NCBI RefSeq assembly: GCF_019059575.1
Contig: NW_024882803.1
Coordinates: 62,001-126,000, forward strand
DNA: 64,000 nt
Origin: Amphibalanus amphitrite
Lineage: Eukaryota; Arthropoda; Thecostraca; Balanomorpha; Balanidae
Direction: 5' to 3'
Of this stretch, positions 1 to 11,600 are shown one piece after another. The translations under genes were made by a program, and so were the position numbers. Positions within the stretch are counted from its first letter, which is position 1, and each line of letters starts with the position of its first letter. The notes below the pieces were generated by a model. The model ran no database searches. It was not told the origin of the DNA and saw only the letters and a program-made list of their open reading frames with translations.

Positions 1-149
1 TGAAATGCCCAACGGCGGAAATGGCACCTTTTGACTCGCCATTCCAAGCCAGCAAATGTGGTGTGGGCCGTAGCTGGTTTTACTGTGGCTAGCTCCGGCA
101 TTTGCTCCGGCCAAAGTACTGGCAAGGTCTGGGGCTCTACTGGAGCTGA

Positions 150-500
150 CACATGATCCCAGAGCTTGCCCGCACCACAGCCGGATTTGAGCCACTTCAG
201 CCGCGCCGTAACTCGATCCGCAACCGTACTTCAGCCACAGTAAGCCAGAGCATCAACGAGGCAGCCGGACCTGGCCGTAGGAAGCCGGACTTGAGCCGTG
301 GCGGGGAGCCGGACTTGGGCCAGACTTGGCAGTCCGAAACCATACCAACTCGGGAGCGCTCAGGCAAAGGCTGGCTAACCGGGATAGAGCCACATCGACC
401 CAAACCGCGGCTCTGACGGCGTTCCGTTTACACCGGCCCACCTCTGGCATGTCGAAGTTGCCGGGGCAAAACGGACTTGAGCCAAACCAAATTGCCATGG
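150..500. repeat. Degenerate repeats of GCCGGACTTGAGCC
   Basis: GCCGGATTTGAGCC, GCCGGACTTGAGCC, GCCGGACTTGGGCC and ACGGACTTGAGCC recur with irregular spacing. The frames across it are shadows. Confidence 0.5.
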
Positions 501-649
501 CTGCGTTTCGCCCAGCGAGGACCGGCAACATTATTGATAAGGCCGTGGTCGTTGAACTTAATTCTATACCTACGCTTGCGTTAGTTATCAGGCACTGTGG
601 CTATATCAATAACAGCGATCGTTTCAATAGTTCTGCTGCCTCTTAAATC

Positions 650-2690
650 AGAGCAGAAACATTTTCTGTTCTCAGCTACATATGGGTTCTATTGAAAAAA
701 AGGCACAAAACAGAACCTTAACAACCACAAAAAGACTGGACTCGTGCGGATAATGCGAGCTGACATACGCCAAAACGCGATTCCGGCCAAGCACGGTTCG
801 AGAAACAGGTCAGAGGTCAAAGGTCAATTGGTCAAGGGTGATCAATGTTTCAGAGTATGCGTAAAATTGATCAACTCAATGGCACTGAAAGTTTTGTTGC
901 GATTGACCGCATTTTGTGCGAGCTATTTCCGAAAAACCGAGGAGGGTCCGTTCAACCCCTCCCTCCCCAGGTGCGAGGGTTTTAAAACACTCATATATAA
1001 GCGGAAATAATTAACCTGGAAAAGAACAAAACGAATCATCACGATGACATCATGTGTTGAGTGTGAAAAGGTGTATATTTTAAACATATATTTTTTTATA
1101 CATTCGTACCTGAAGGATTAACGCACCAGAAACCCAGTTGAATTCGTGAATGGTAATTGGGAGCTGCAGATATTACTACGTGAAGCTAAGAAAGGTCATC
1201 ATTTTCCAGCTCACCTGTTTGGCTAAAGCATACAATCAGCAACTGGACCAGGAACACAACCAACACAATCTGCGTTGCACCTCGAAGTCGCCATCTTCTC
1301 AGCAGGACTCTGCGTGGCCACAAAATGGCCATTCTATGCCACTATGTAGCATGACACCGTGTTGCTCACTGTCCTCTATTCGCTGCCACAAACCACAACC
1401 CGAATCACTCGTCTTTACACTTTCTGACCTCTCGGAATGGATCGCCACCACTCTCGGCAGTTCAATCGGTGTGGCGCTGCAGCTGCCGGTGCCTGAGCCG
1501 CCGTCTGCACTCTGCACGGTACACCGCCTGGGGCGGTCCGGCCACTGACCCCGGACCGAGAGAGACGCCGCAGCGCCGCGGCGGAGAGACGGCAGAGGTA
1601 GCAATGCTGATAAATGTTGTTTGTAACTAGCTCATAGGATAAAGTTGATGTAGAATGCGCGTAAAATAATCAGTTTTATCGAGACGCATAAAGTGAGTAC
1701 CGGGATACGATTGGTATTTCAAAAGTTGCCCATGCATTATCGATAAACAAAAGAAAAAATGGTTTTCAATGTGCGTACTTCTGTGTGCAATGCGAGGTTC
1801 CGCGCAAATTAGATTTATGGGATAAAATCTTGAGCATCAGCTGACTGTTTATAAAATTAAGCATAAAAGCGAGCTTTTTATGACCGACCGTTCTTTTTAA
1901 ATTGCCTTATTGGTTGGTTTTCATTTTATTTTCCGGGTTAAGTACCTAATTGTGCATGAAAAGTCTAGCCTACCCAGCTGCAACGCCCGGTAACAACCCT
2001 CCCTTCATATTCCATACTGCACACACATTGCAAGGAGTGCAAGTTGCAACAAACACCTCCCATTCCCGCTGAGTGACTCAGCGTGTTTCCGCCGCGTAGG
2101 GTCGTTCCCCGTTGTTTTCGTCGCCCGCCGAGCGCCCAGTATGCGGTCAGGGTGGCTCGCCCCGCGGTGGAGGGCGGTAATGGCATAGATCAGACGGCAG
2201 GAACGCAGCTGATGTTTGGCGTGTCGCCGGCCCATCCTGGGAGGGAGGCAGTCCCCGGGCAACAGGTGACCGGACCAATCAGCCCCGGATCGGCCCCGCA
2301 GGACGCGCATGTCGCCGATAATTACAGGCAGGAACCGGCCTCCCGCTGCGTCAGAGGCCGGCCGAGGGGATGGCATACGCTGTGGGGTAGTGAATGGTTA
2401 GTGGTCACTACACACTTACAGGTCAAAACGGGGGCGAAAAAGATAGGTATTTGTTGAATTGTCTTTTTGGCTTGCCGGGGTATTGAGTAAGATGTCACAG
2501 GTCCAGCGGCATTTGGGTCAGGGTGGTGAAATTTTCAGAATTGGAGACGTTGCAACAAAACAACAATGTCGAATGTGTTAAAATGAACTATAGGCAGGCA
2601 TCATCTTACATTTTGACTCTAACACATTCCATGAGCAAATACAAAAATGTGTTACCTTATCTCAGCAATAGGTAGGTACATCATTTGATG
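650..2690. other. No gene seen; one GC-rich patch at 2080-2380
   Basis: The GC patch is open on both strands in overlapping frames with no recognisable content. The rest is A/T-rich. Confidence 0.4.
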
Positions 2691-2699
2691 AAGATGCAT

Positions 2700-2705
2700 T
2701 TTATT
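2700..2705 (-). terminator. Candidate polyadenylation signal of the tail-anchored gene
   Basis: AATAAA on the minus strand about 275 bases past the stop codon at 2979, within an A/T-rich stretch. The spacing is plausible for a short 3' untranslated region. Confidence 0.4.
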
Positions 2706-2978
2706 CATTCATTGCATATAACTATAATTAAAGTCGTCAAATGGCATGTGCCAAACATTTCTCGTCACCCTACAGGTACAGCGACTCAGAACACGCATTC
2801 ATCCATTGTCACCAATAATCGCATGATGATTCAATGATATTTCATCTTCCTTTGCACCGATAGGATTCGACCGTGTCATTCGACATGACCGCAGTGAGAT
2901 CAGCTCACAGGCTGTTAGGTGTTACTCCTTTCCTTTGTACTCAGTCATTGACCAGAAGAAAACACCACACACCGTGCG

Positions 2979-3832
2979 CTACCGCAGAAATCTATAGATG
3001 ACTCCAACCAGCAGGACGAACACCAGGCACAGGATCACCACGGTGATCAGCTTGGCGAACAGATTCATGTGCTCCTCAGCCTCGCTGAAGTGGCTGCGCC
3101 GTTTGTGGCGCACCTCCTTCCCTGCCAGTGTGGGAAACGCCAGTCTCTGGGTGAACGTAAGCCGGCCTGCGGTGGCCACGGCCGACCATGATTCCTCTCC
3201 TCCGCCTCCTCCGCCTCCTCCGCTGACACTGCAGCAGGTTCCGGACGCACCTCCTCCACATCCGGCACCTCCGCCGCAGCCGCAACACTTCCTCTCGAAG
3301 AGGACCGAGTGGCGCGCGGAGGTCAGTGACAGCACCTCGCTGAGCCGCGACAGAGTGGAAGAGCGTCTCGGAGAGCGGATGACGGCCTCTATCAGCCGGC
3401 TGGCGGCGGAGGAGGAGGACGAGGAGCCCCGCGAGCCGCGGCTGGAGCGGCGCGACTCTGCCAGTACCAGCGCCAGACGGCCGCGGCTGCAGCGGCTGCA
3501 TACACTGCACGAGCGCTGCGACAGGCCCGAGCTGCGCCGCGAGCCGGCCGGCGACACGGAGCTGCTGACTGAGCTGCGTGCCGAGCTGCGCGCCGACGCG
3601 CAGCTGCTGGAGCTCTTGCGGCGCGGCGCGGCCGGCGCGTCGAGTCGGGAGGTCGGCCGGCGCGGCGACTGGCATGGAGACAGACAGTCCAGCTCCAGAG
3701 TGATGGTGGCAGGGGAGTCGTGGTCAGCGTGCAGAGGTGTCGACTGGTCATCGTGCGGCAGACACAGGTCACCGTCCGGCGTCAGCCACACCTTGACGGA
3801 GGGCAGCCGACGCTCCATCGGGGTCATTGGAC
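2979..3832 (-). CDS. Terminal exon of a Ser-rich, tail-anchored membrane protein
   Basis: The last exon of a minus-strand gene I do not recognise. The acceptor CTCGCCAG (after a C-rich tract) sits just before 3832, and the frame stays open for about 284 codons to the stop at 2979. In order the product has a region with a possible PDG-type turn, a long Ser/Arg-rich stretch (about residues 70-160), a Cys/Gly segment, eight consecutive Gly, a basic patch (RHKRR) and a C-terminal hydrophobic helix of about 23 residues (LITVVILCLVFVLLVGV) ending YRFLR. One helix at the extreme C-terminus suggests a tail-anchored or type II membrane protein. The splice requires a phase-1 upstream exon, which I could not place; if the first ATG at 3827 is used the exon could be self-contained. 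The opposite strand is also open, but it shows no comparable membrane segment. Confidence 0.6.
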
Positions 3833-4025
3833 CTGGCGAGCGGGGACAGGGCAGCGTTAGTGAAGGACGGGTCAGCGGGGTCAGTGTTGAATGCCTGCAG
3901 GCCTAGCTATGCGGAGAACACAGCTTGCTGCGCAAGTTGGAGCACCTTTACCACCACCACCGGCGTTCGCAGTGCGTGTTTTTAATGTTAATAAACTCAT
4001 TGTTTTCTTCCTTTTACGAGCATTA

Positions 4026-4245
4026 CACTCAGAAAACACTTTGAGAACATTTTTGAATAAGGGCTCATATGAGTGCCAAAACAGGGCTCAAATCTGTATG
4101 ATTTTAAAATCGGGATCAGTTAGGCGCCCTTTTCGGGCTCAAAGTACATTAGCCCCGAAAGCGGCATCAGTTCGTCTTCCTTTTCGGGCTCAATTCGAGC
4201 TGCGTTTTAGGGCTCCATACGACATTCCGCCATTCCGTCTTTTGC
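4026..4245. repeat. Left subterminal array, GGGCTCA units
   Basis: At least five GGGCTC units sit behind the CACTCAG end, several as TTTTCGGGCTCA, spaced a few tens of bases apart. Confidence 0.6.
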
Positions 4246-6340
4246 TGTTTTCAGTGCCATGTGTACCTACCGCCGTGATTTCAAAATGAATGGTAAGTTA
4301 TTAGTTATCAGTTATCGCTATCTTTTAGAAAAAATCAAGATGTTGATGCTCATGCCATTTTAATCCCTTATCAATTAAAATTGTGGTGGCATTTGTTCAG
4401 AAAAGGTCTGAACTACAATTGTGGCGCCGTTGATACGAATACGCACGGGTTTGATTATTCGTTTTTCTTGTATTTGCGCCACATGAAAGCATCATATCTG
4501 GATTCAGGATGTCAAATAGTGTAAGAATGTGCAAAATTTTTGTCTGGTTCTTCGTGATGATGTGATTGAAGCAATACTTTCAAGGGTAGGTAAGGATTTT
4601 GTTACTTGTTCGTAATGGTTTCTTGATGCTCAACTAAAATTAATCCTAACCTTGCCTACTAACCTATTAAAGGGACACTCCCACCTTAACATTAGTTTTG
4701 AGTTGAGATAGCCAAATTGGTGGCCATGGCCTGCAAATACCGGTTTGGGCACTCACAACATCGACAAATGCTTTAATTCGGAGGTATGGAATTTCAAACT
4801 TGCAGTTTTCGGATTCTAAGGGGCTAGTGCATTGGTATGCCCCCTTAGAATTTGTAACGTCAGCGGAGATCTTACGATTTTTAAATGTTTGACTAAAACG
4901 TTTGGTAGCACGCGGTGGTATATGCTGCTTTGCGCGCAACAAATGCCGCACTTTCAAATAAAGTCGCTAGGAACAGCCACGGACGTATAAATAAACTGGA
5001 CTGACAATCCCAGTGGACCTCCTATGGAAGATAGTGAAGCCGACAAGGCGCCATTTTACGTTGCCAAAAAACCGTGCTCTGGAAGGTCATCGAGCCAATA
5101 CAATTAGAATTGCGTCCAAACGGATGATCGGATCGAGATGCTGTTGGTACCGTTCGACGGGTAATTCCTTGAGGCAGGTGATGATGGATGTCACATGTCA
5201 CCCGGTGTCACATGGCGCGTGCCACGTGCCGACAAATTTACAAAGGGCAAAAACCTTTAAGAGACGCTTCAAATCAAACGAAGGGCGGCACAGGTGCCAA
5301 ACTCACAGGTCACATGTCCCAGTGTTCGACCACTAACATATGGTATGCTCGGCATCAGGGGGTGCGGAATGCACGCGCTAGTGGCGAAAAACATGTTTTG
5401 AGGAGGCATCCTCCGATTCCGGAAAACCTTGACCTAGGCACACCAAATTTGGCACACTGACACTACTGGACACGCGCTTTAAGGTGCTGTACAAATAGGC
5501 GTGCTGGGGCACACGGTGCACGTGCTGTGCACGTGCAAACCTTTTGATGTTGCACTCCAGGTATCACATATGCGGGTAGGGCGGGTAGCGCTGGCAAGCT
5601 CAAAGTGCCAAATTTACACAGGCCACCCAGAATGTATTCCAGCATATTTATTGAGCATGTCCATATCCTGGTGGCCCCCAAAGGTGCGCTCTGCACGTGC
5701 AAAAAAATTATCCGCGCCGGGCGGTGGGGATGCTTGGACACCCTATGTGGATTTATGTAAATATCTCGAAAACGGCGTTGTGTAGCGCCGCCGTTTTCGG
5801 CACACCTTTTCATACATCTTTTTCACAAATGCTGCATAACTTTCAGACTTAGGTCACTCAAGGTTAGGTCACCAGGTTACGTCCAAGTGGCCTTACCTTA
5901 GGAAAAAATTATAATGCCCGTTATAGCTACACAGACTATACAATCGGCATAAAACGTGCAGCAATTGATAAGATCAACAGTATATACGTAGAGTACCTAC
6001 TTCTGCCTAGAAATTTCAATATTACTGACCTAGGGTTCTGTCATGATTTTGCGACCTCAGACCACCAGCACGGCAAATCATTTATTTTGTCAAATTCGGG
6101 CTCCTAAACTTTTTGCTACCCAGCAACGCAAATTTACGCCTCAATCGCCGGCCAGCGCAGCATAGGCATCTTTGTTATCAACGCTGTTTGCGCCTGCAGT
6201 AATACTGTACCGTAATAACCATTATCTTCATCTTTCACCCATAGATGGCAGTAGCAAAGCGCCTGCATCTATGCTGTGCCGCAGTGCTCTTACAATACGA
6301 GCTGAGCAATAAGCATTGAGCAAGCAAGTGATATTGAAAT

Positions 6341-7701
6341 CATAGGCGGCGGAACGAGGGGGGGGGGCACCGGAGCACCGTGCCCCCTTTGATTTTGGCA
6401 TTTTAACATAGCCCTTTCCATGCCAACGCCCTATGGGCGTTGCATGGAAAGAATGGGACCAACAGTCGGCAGTGCCCCCCTTTAACCCGCGCCCTGCTGG
6501 GGGGGTGTTTGAACCCCCCCCCCCCTTGTGGTTTTTCGCGAATATCTCAAAAACGGCGGCGCGGAGCGCCGCCGTTTTTGGTACACCTTACCATACATCA
6601 ATTCTACACATGTTGTGAAAATTTCAGACCAAGGTCATTCAAGGTCAGGTCACCAGGTCACTTGAAGTGACCTCACCTCATAAAAACTTTCAATGTCTGT
6701 CATAGCTACACCGAGTGACCGATCGCTTTGAAACTTTCAGCGATTGCTAAGAGCAATAGCATGTACAAAATGTATGTCTCAGAATTTTGATATCGATGAC
6801 CTAAGGTCAGGTCAATTTTGCGACCTCCCCATTATAAGTCAATGGGAGAAAATTGAAATGCGCCTCTTTTGGATGAAAGACATTATAAACACTCCCAAAC
6901 ACCGAATTACAAGTGGTTTAGACACACTGAACTTGAAAATGGTGTCCGTGACCCTTGTTTATGCCCTGAGGTCATCTTAGGTCACGAATGGTATCTAACA
7001 GTTTTTCGCAAATAACTTTTGATAGAGGCATGCTAGAGCGATGAAAACGCCTTAGATGTGTTCAGCTCGACGATACGGATCGACTGATATGCAACATGAC
7101 CCTTTCCGGTCAGGTCATGACCTTGACCTGAGGTCAAATTTTCAAGTTGACCTTTCAAGGTCAAGTTATAGTTCATTCGATGCGTCTTGACGAGAGGAAC
7201 ACGATGCCGGTAAAAGTAAGCTCGTACAAGGCTTGGGTCAAAAGTTATTGCAGAAAAACTGTTTTCGAAAAAATCGGCTATTTTTACAGTTTTTGCCCCC
7301 TGCAGGCAAAACCGTTGACGTTAGGTCAAATCTGAGAGAATTACTCAGAAAGGGCCTTAATAGGGCTATCGAATGCGCTTTTCCGCGGCGCTGTAGCTCT
7401 ATTAGTTCTCGAGTTATGCGTTGGCTTCTTGGAAATTTTCGACATTCGACCTGGAAATCGGCGAAATTTTGCCTTCAATGACCTCTGGTGACCTGACCTT
7501 TGACCGGACCAAAAAATTGACCGAAGTGATTTCGTCATTATTTTTTACGCTCTTTCGAACGCCGCCTTCCGCGTATCGCTACGTGGCCCAGGAGCCGAGT
7601 TACAAGGGGGGGTGTTCAAACACCCCCCCCCCCCAGCAGGGCGTGGAAATCCAGGACCCCCAGCAGGGCGCGGGTTAATTGAAGGTGTTCCGCCGCCACT
7701 G
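6341..7701. mobile_element. hAT-type MITE, copy 1, split by a TTAA element
   Basis: The ends CATAGGCGGCGGAAC and (inverted) CAGTGGCGGCGGAAC are flanked by a perfect 8-bp duplication ATTGAAAT (6333-6340 and 7702-7709). An 8-bp duplication with CAGTGGCGG-type ends is typical of the hAT superfamily. Without the inserted element the MITE is about 170 bp. There is no coding capacity. Confidence 0.8.
6486..7674. mobile_element. 1.19-kb TTAA element, family C copy 1
   Basis: Flanked by TTAA (6482-6485, 7675-7678), with inverted ends CCCGCGCCCTGCTGGGG. G-run/C-run hairpins lie near both ends (about 6498-6525 and 7603-7634). The interior is rich in AGGTCA/TGACCT. Non-coding: short frames differ between copies. 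The same family, inverted, is at 61875-63072. Confidence 0.8.
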
Positions 7702-8815
7702 ATTGAAATTCCGAGGTAGAGGTACTCTACGTATATACTGTTGCTCTCATCAATCGCTGCACGTTTTAAACCGATTGTTCAGTCTGTGTAGCTATGACGG
7801 GCATTATAATTTTTCCAAGGTAAGGTCACTTGGGCGCAACCTGATGACCTAGCCTTGAGTGACCTAAGTCTGAAAGTTACGCAGCATGTGTGAAAAAGAT
7901 GTATGAAAAGGTGTGCCAAAAACGGCGGCGCTACACAACGCCGTTTTCGAGATATTTACATAAATCCACATAGGGTGTCCAAGCATCCCCACCGCCCGGC
8001 GCGGATAATTTTTTTGCACGTGCAGAGCGCACCTTTGGGGGCCACCAGGAGATGGATATGCTCAATAACTATGCTGGAATGCATTCTGGGTGGCCTGTGT
8101 AAATTTGGCACTTTGAGCTTGCCAGCGCTACCCACCCTACCCGCATATGTGACACCTGGAGTGCAACATCAAAAGGTTTGCACGGGCACGGCACGTGCAC
8201 CGTGTACCCAAGCACGCCTATTTGTACAGCACTTTAAAGCGCGCGTTCAGCAGTGTCAGTGTGCCAAATTTGGTGTGCCTAGGTCAAGGTTTTCCGGAAT
8301 CGGAGGGTGCCTCCTCAAAACATGTTTTCGCCACTAGCGCGTGCATTCCGCACCCCCTGATGCCGAGCATACCATATGTTAGTGGTCGAACACTGGGACA
8401 TGTGACCTGTGAGTTTGGCACCTGTGCCGCCCTTCGTTTGATTTGAAGCGTCGCTTAAAGGTTTTTACCCTTTGTAAGTTTGTCGGCACGTGGCACGCGC
8501 CATGTGACACCGGGTGACATGTGGCATCCATCATCACCTGCCTCAAGGAATTACCCGTCGAACGGTACCACCAGCATCTCGATCCGATCATCCGTTTGGA
8601 CGCAGTTCTAATTGTATTGGCTCGATGACCTTCCAGAGCACGGTTTTTTGGCAACGTAAAATGGCGCCTTGTCGGCTTCACCTGAATGGAGGTGGTTGCG
8701 GGTCCAGTTTATTTATACGTCCGTGGGAACAGCGGAGATCCCAAAAAGTAAACAAAAGTAAAAGTCTAATATCTTGAAAACCGGTGAATATTTTTGATGA
8801 AATTTGGTATCCGAA

Positions 8816-8883
8816 GGTTGGGACTTTTCAATTAGACAATCACTATTCTTTAGAATTGTGATTTTCTATTGAAAATCCCAACC
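8816..8883. repeat. 68-nt near-perfect hairpin, type 1
   Basis: GGTTGGGA...TCCCAACC arms continue inward through AATCAC/GTGATT. Identical copies begin at 11666 and 14069, one at the head of each tandem unit. Confidence 0.9.
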
Positions 8884-8977
8884 TGAGCTACCTCTCTAGG
8901 GGGGTGTTTATAAACAAAAGTAAAAGTCTAATATCTTGAAAACCGGTGAATATTTTTGATGAAATTTGGTAACCGCA

Positions 8978-9039
8978 GGTTGTTTCTTCATTGACAAACA
9001 CTATTCGTTAGAATTGTGTTTTTCTATTGAAAAACAACC
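8978..9039. repeat. 62-nt hairpin, type 2, diverged but paired
   Basis: Same layout as the hairpin at 8816, with arms GGTTGTTT...AAACAACC and AAACAC/GTGTTT. Both are preceded by the same roughly 58-base sequence (8752 and 8912). Confidence 0.85.
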
Positions 9040-10944
9040 GGAGCGGTCCTTCTCCGGGCTATGGTTTGCATACTTGGCCTGAGATTGGGGCAACTTGGGT
9101 GGGGCCTAAACGAATCGCTCAATTTCCGTAAAAAGTTCAGGGTATGGGCTGCCGGAGGCGATCTACCTGATGGCATCGGTCGCTACTCGCTCAGAAATCT
9201 TTTGCGCGTGGCACGTGCAATTCCATTTTTCCCATAGTAAGTCAACGGGGTTTTGGACACTTTTTGCGCGATCGCGAATAGCGGAAAAAATCGCCGATCA
9301 AGGTATGGTTTGCTGCACACCATTTTATGACCGACACGTTTAGGTACACGCCCGTGGGCGCCGTATACCCGTCAGAATTCGTTAACTTGAGTTGCACGAG
9401 TTTGAAGTTGAACTTTTTTTGCTCCCCATGCTAAGTCAATGGACGTTTTTGCAGAGACATTTTCATTCGTTCATTGCACAAAATTATATGATACGATTTT
9501 GTTTAAACTTTCAGGACCTGTTGAGAAACGACCATAGAACATGTTGTTATGCTTCGTTATGAAATATAATGACCCGTTTTGGGGTAATCGGCACGTGCAT
9601 TTTCCCATAGGGTTAACATGGGAAAAAATTAAAATGCGATTTGCGAAAAATTTCGTCAATTATATTTGCTGATATTTTTAGGGTCGGATCTCGGGCTGGC
9701 ACCCCAACTGACGGTGGTAATTACTTAAAATATAATTGACAAAATTTCGGGTAATCGTCACAAACAGTTACCCCATGTTGAGCCTATGGTGATTTCGAAA
9801 AATTATTTTCAAATCGATTTTGTCAAAAATTTCCACGTTAGATTTTGAAAATGTTCCAATATGTTGTGCCCCAGGGTGTCGGCTACCACATGGTATGGGT
9901 CAGATATGGGGCGATTGAAAAGCACGCGCCACGTGCAAACGTGTTCGATGGGGTAACCTCCGGGAAAATCCGACATTGGCCAACTGGGGGTCCTATGGCG
10001 TGGAAACGACTTCAACTAGCGACACCAAATCAGTGCAGCCGGTGAGCAGATGAATCCAGCTTGTCGCACTGGTGGTCACGTGTCGCACGTGCTATTGCAC
10101 GTGCCGTGGCACGGGGTCAATTTTGGTGCTTAAATATACTAGCATTGTGAAATGCAAGGAGTGGGGGAAATAGCCGTCAGGCCGTCAGTTTTTATGATAG
10201 GGTCGATCTGAAAACGGGTTTAGGCACAGAATGAAGGAAGCTAAAAAACTGCTATCTCGGATTTTTTGTAAAATGAAAAAATTAAAATTCTGGGGAAATT
10301 ATATATTCGAAAGGTGAAATTTCCCTAAATTTTCCCGTTTTTCGAGTTTAGCCGTCCACTGTTCAGAGACGATGACACCGGCCGGGGTCATTTTTTACAT
10401 GCTGATGGCCACGTCGATGGGTCATCACGTGGCGTGAACGGTGAAACTATCAGAGGTCCGGCACGTGCCACGTGGCCACGTGTTTGAGTCGCGTACCTCC
10501 CAGATTATCGTATATTTGCCGATTTGTGGCCTTATAGCACGAAAACAGCACAAGCCAGGAATACTGAAATGGTACAATTAGTGAGGAGACAAGTCCTGCT
10601 TACACCACCGGCGATCACGTGGCACACGTGCAAATTTGGGCACCTCCGTTGCGGATATATTTTATAGTGAAATATTCAAATGTACATAACTTTGTCAGTT
10701 TAAGTCCGATTGGACTAGAATTTGGTGGGTTGATGAATTGTTAAGCGACATGAACGAATGCGGCACGTTTGTTGCAGTGCGCCACGTTTGTCTCAAAGCG
10801 CCATTTTGGCCACAAAGTGCAGAATGTGCGTTATTTTGTTGAAAATTGGACGATTAGGATGCGCTGTAATTAAGGGATGGCTGCTTAAACGGTAGATATG
10901 AATGCACCACATTTGCCGCAGGGCGCCATATTTGTCTTAGTGAG

Positions 10945-11600
10945 CCAGTGTTTGCGTTTTGCCTACGGCGGGCGTTTTTGCGGCGGTGTTTGCGTTTTTT
11001 CGGTGTTTGCGTTTGGCGGCGGGCGGCCGTTTTTGCGTTTTTTGCGGTGTTTTTGTTTGGCGGCGGGCGGCCGTTTTTTGCGGCGTTTTGCGGTTGGCGG
11101 CGGGCGGGCGTGCGTTGCGGGCGTTTTTTTGCGGCGGTGTTTGCGTTTTTTGCGTTTTTTTGTGTTTGGCGCAGGGCGGGCGGGCGATGCGGGTGTTTTC
11201 CGGTGTTTGCGTTTGGCGGCGGGCGGCCGTTTTAGCGGTGGTTTGCGGCGGGCGGCCGTTTTTTGCGGCGTTTTGTAGTTTGCGGCGGGCGGCCGTTTTT
11301 TGCGGGGTTTTGCGGTCGCCGGCGGCCGGGCGTTATTGGCGGTGTTGCGGTTTTAGGCGGGCGGCCGCGTTTCGCGGCGTTTTGCCTTTGGCGGCGGTCG
11401 ATTTTTTGTGGCGGTGGTATTTGCGTTGTTTGCGGTGTTTGCGTTTTGCGGCGGACGGGCGTTTTTGCGTTTTTTTTTGCGTTTTTTTCTGCGGTTTTGT
11501 GCCTGCGGGCGATTGTTTTTTTTTGCGGCTTTTGCGTTGCGTTTTGAGCGTGCGTTTTGCGAGTTTTGCGGTTTTGCGTTTTGCGGCGGGCGGTACAGAG
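10945..11600. repeat. GC-rich tract of unit 1 (GGCGGGCGGCCGTTTTTTGCG)
   Basis: Imperfect array of GCGGGCGGCCGTTTTTTGCGG and TTTGCG words, strongly strand-biased (G and T on plus) and CpG-dense. Counterparts are at about 13268-14003 and 15725-16410. Confidence 0.85.

Larger units (their letters stand above)
4972..8731. repeat. Large inverted repeat (foldback), about 1-kb arms
   Basis: The left arm (4972 to about 6010) and right arm (about 7712 to 8731) are inverted copies with high identity by eye, starting CACGGACGTATAAATAAACTGGAC and ending near ACTCTACGTATATACTG in opposite orientation. The arms carry TGACCT sites and CACGTG sites, and their inner part resembles the 1.2-kb TTAA family. The spacer holds the hAT MITE with its nested element. 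Confidence 0.85.

Noticed and set aside
2005-2457. Overlapping frames on both strands in a GC patch
   Set aside because: No family resemblance, no clear splice sites, and openness on both strands is explained by composition.
5013-8681. Matching 100-residue frames at 5013-5336 (+) and 8379-8681 (-)
   Set aside because: They are the two arms of the foldback; similarity is DNA-level inverted repeat, without domain or splice evidence.
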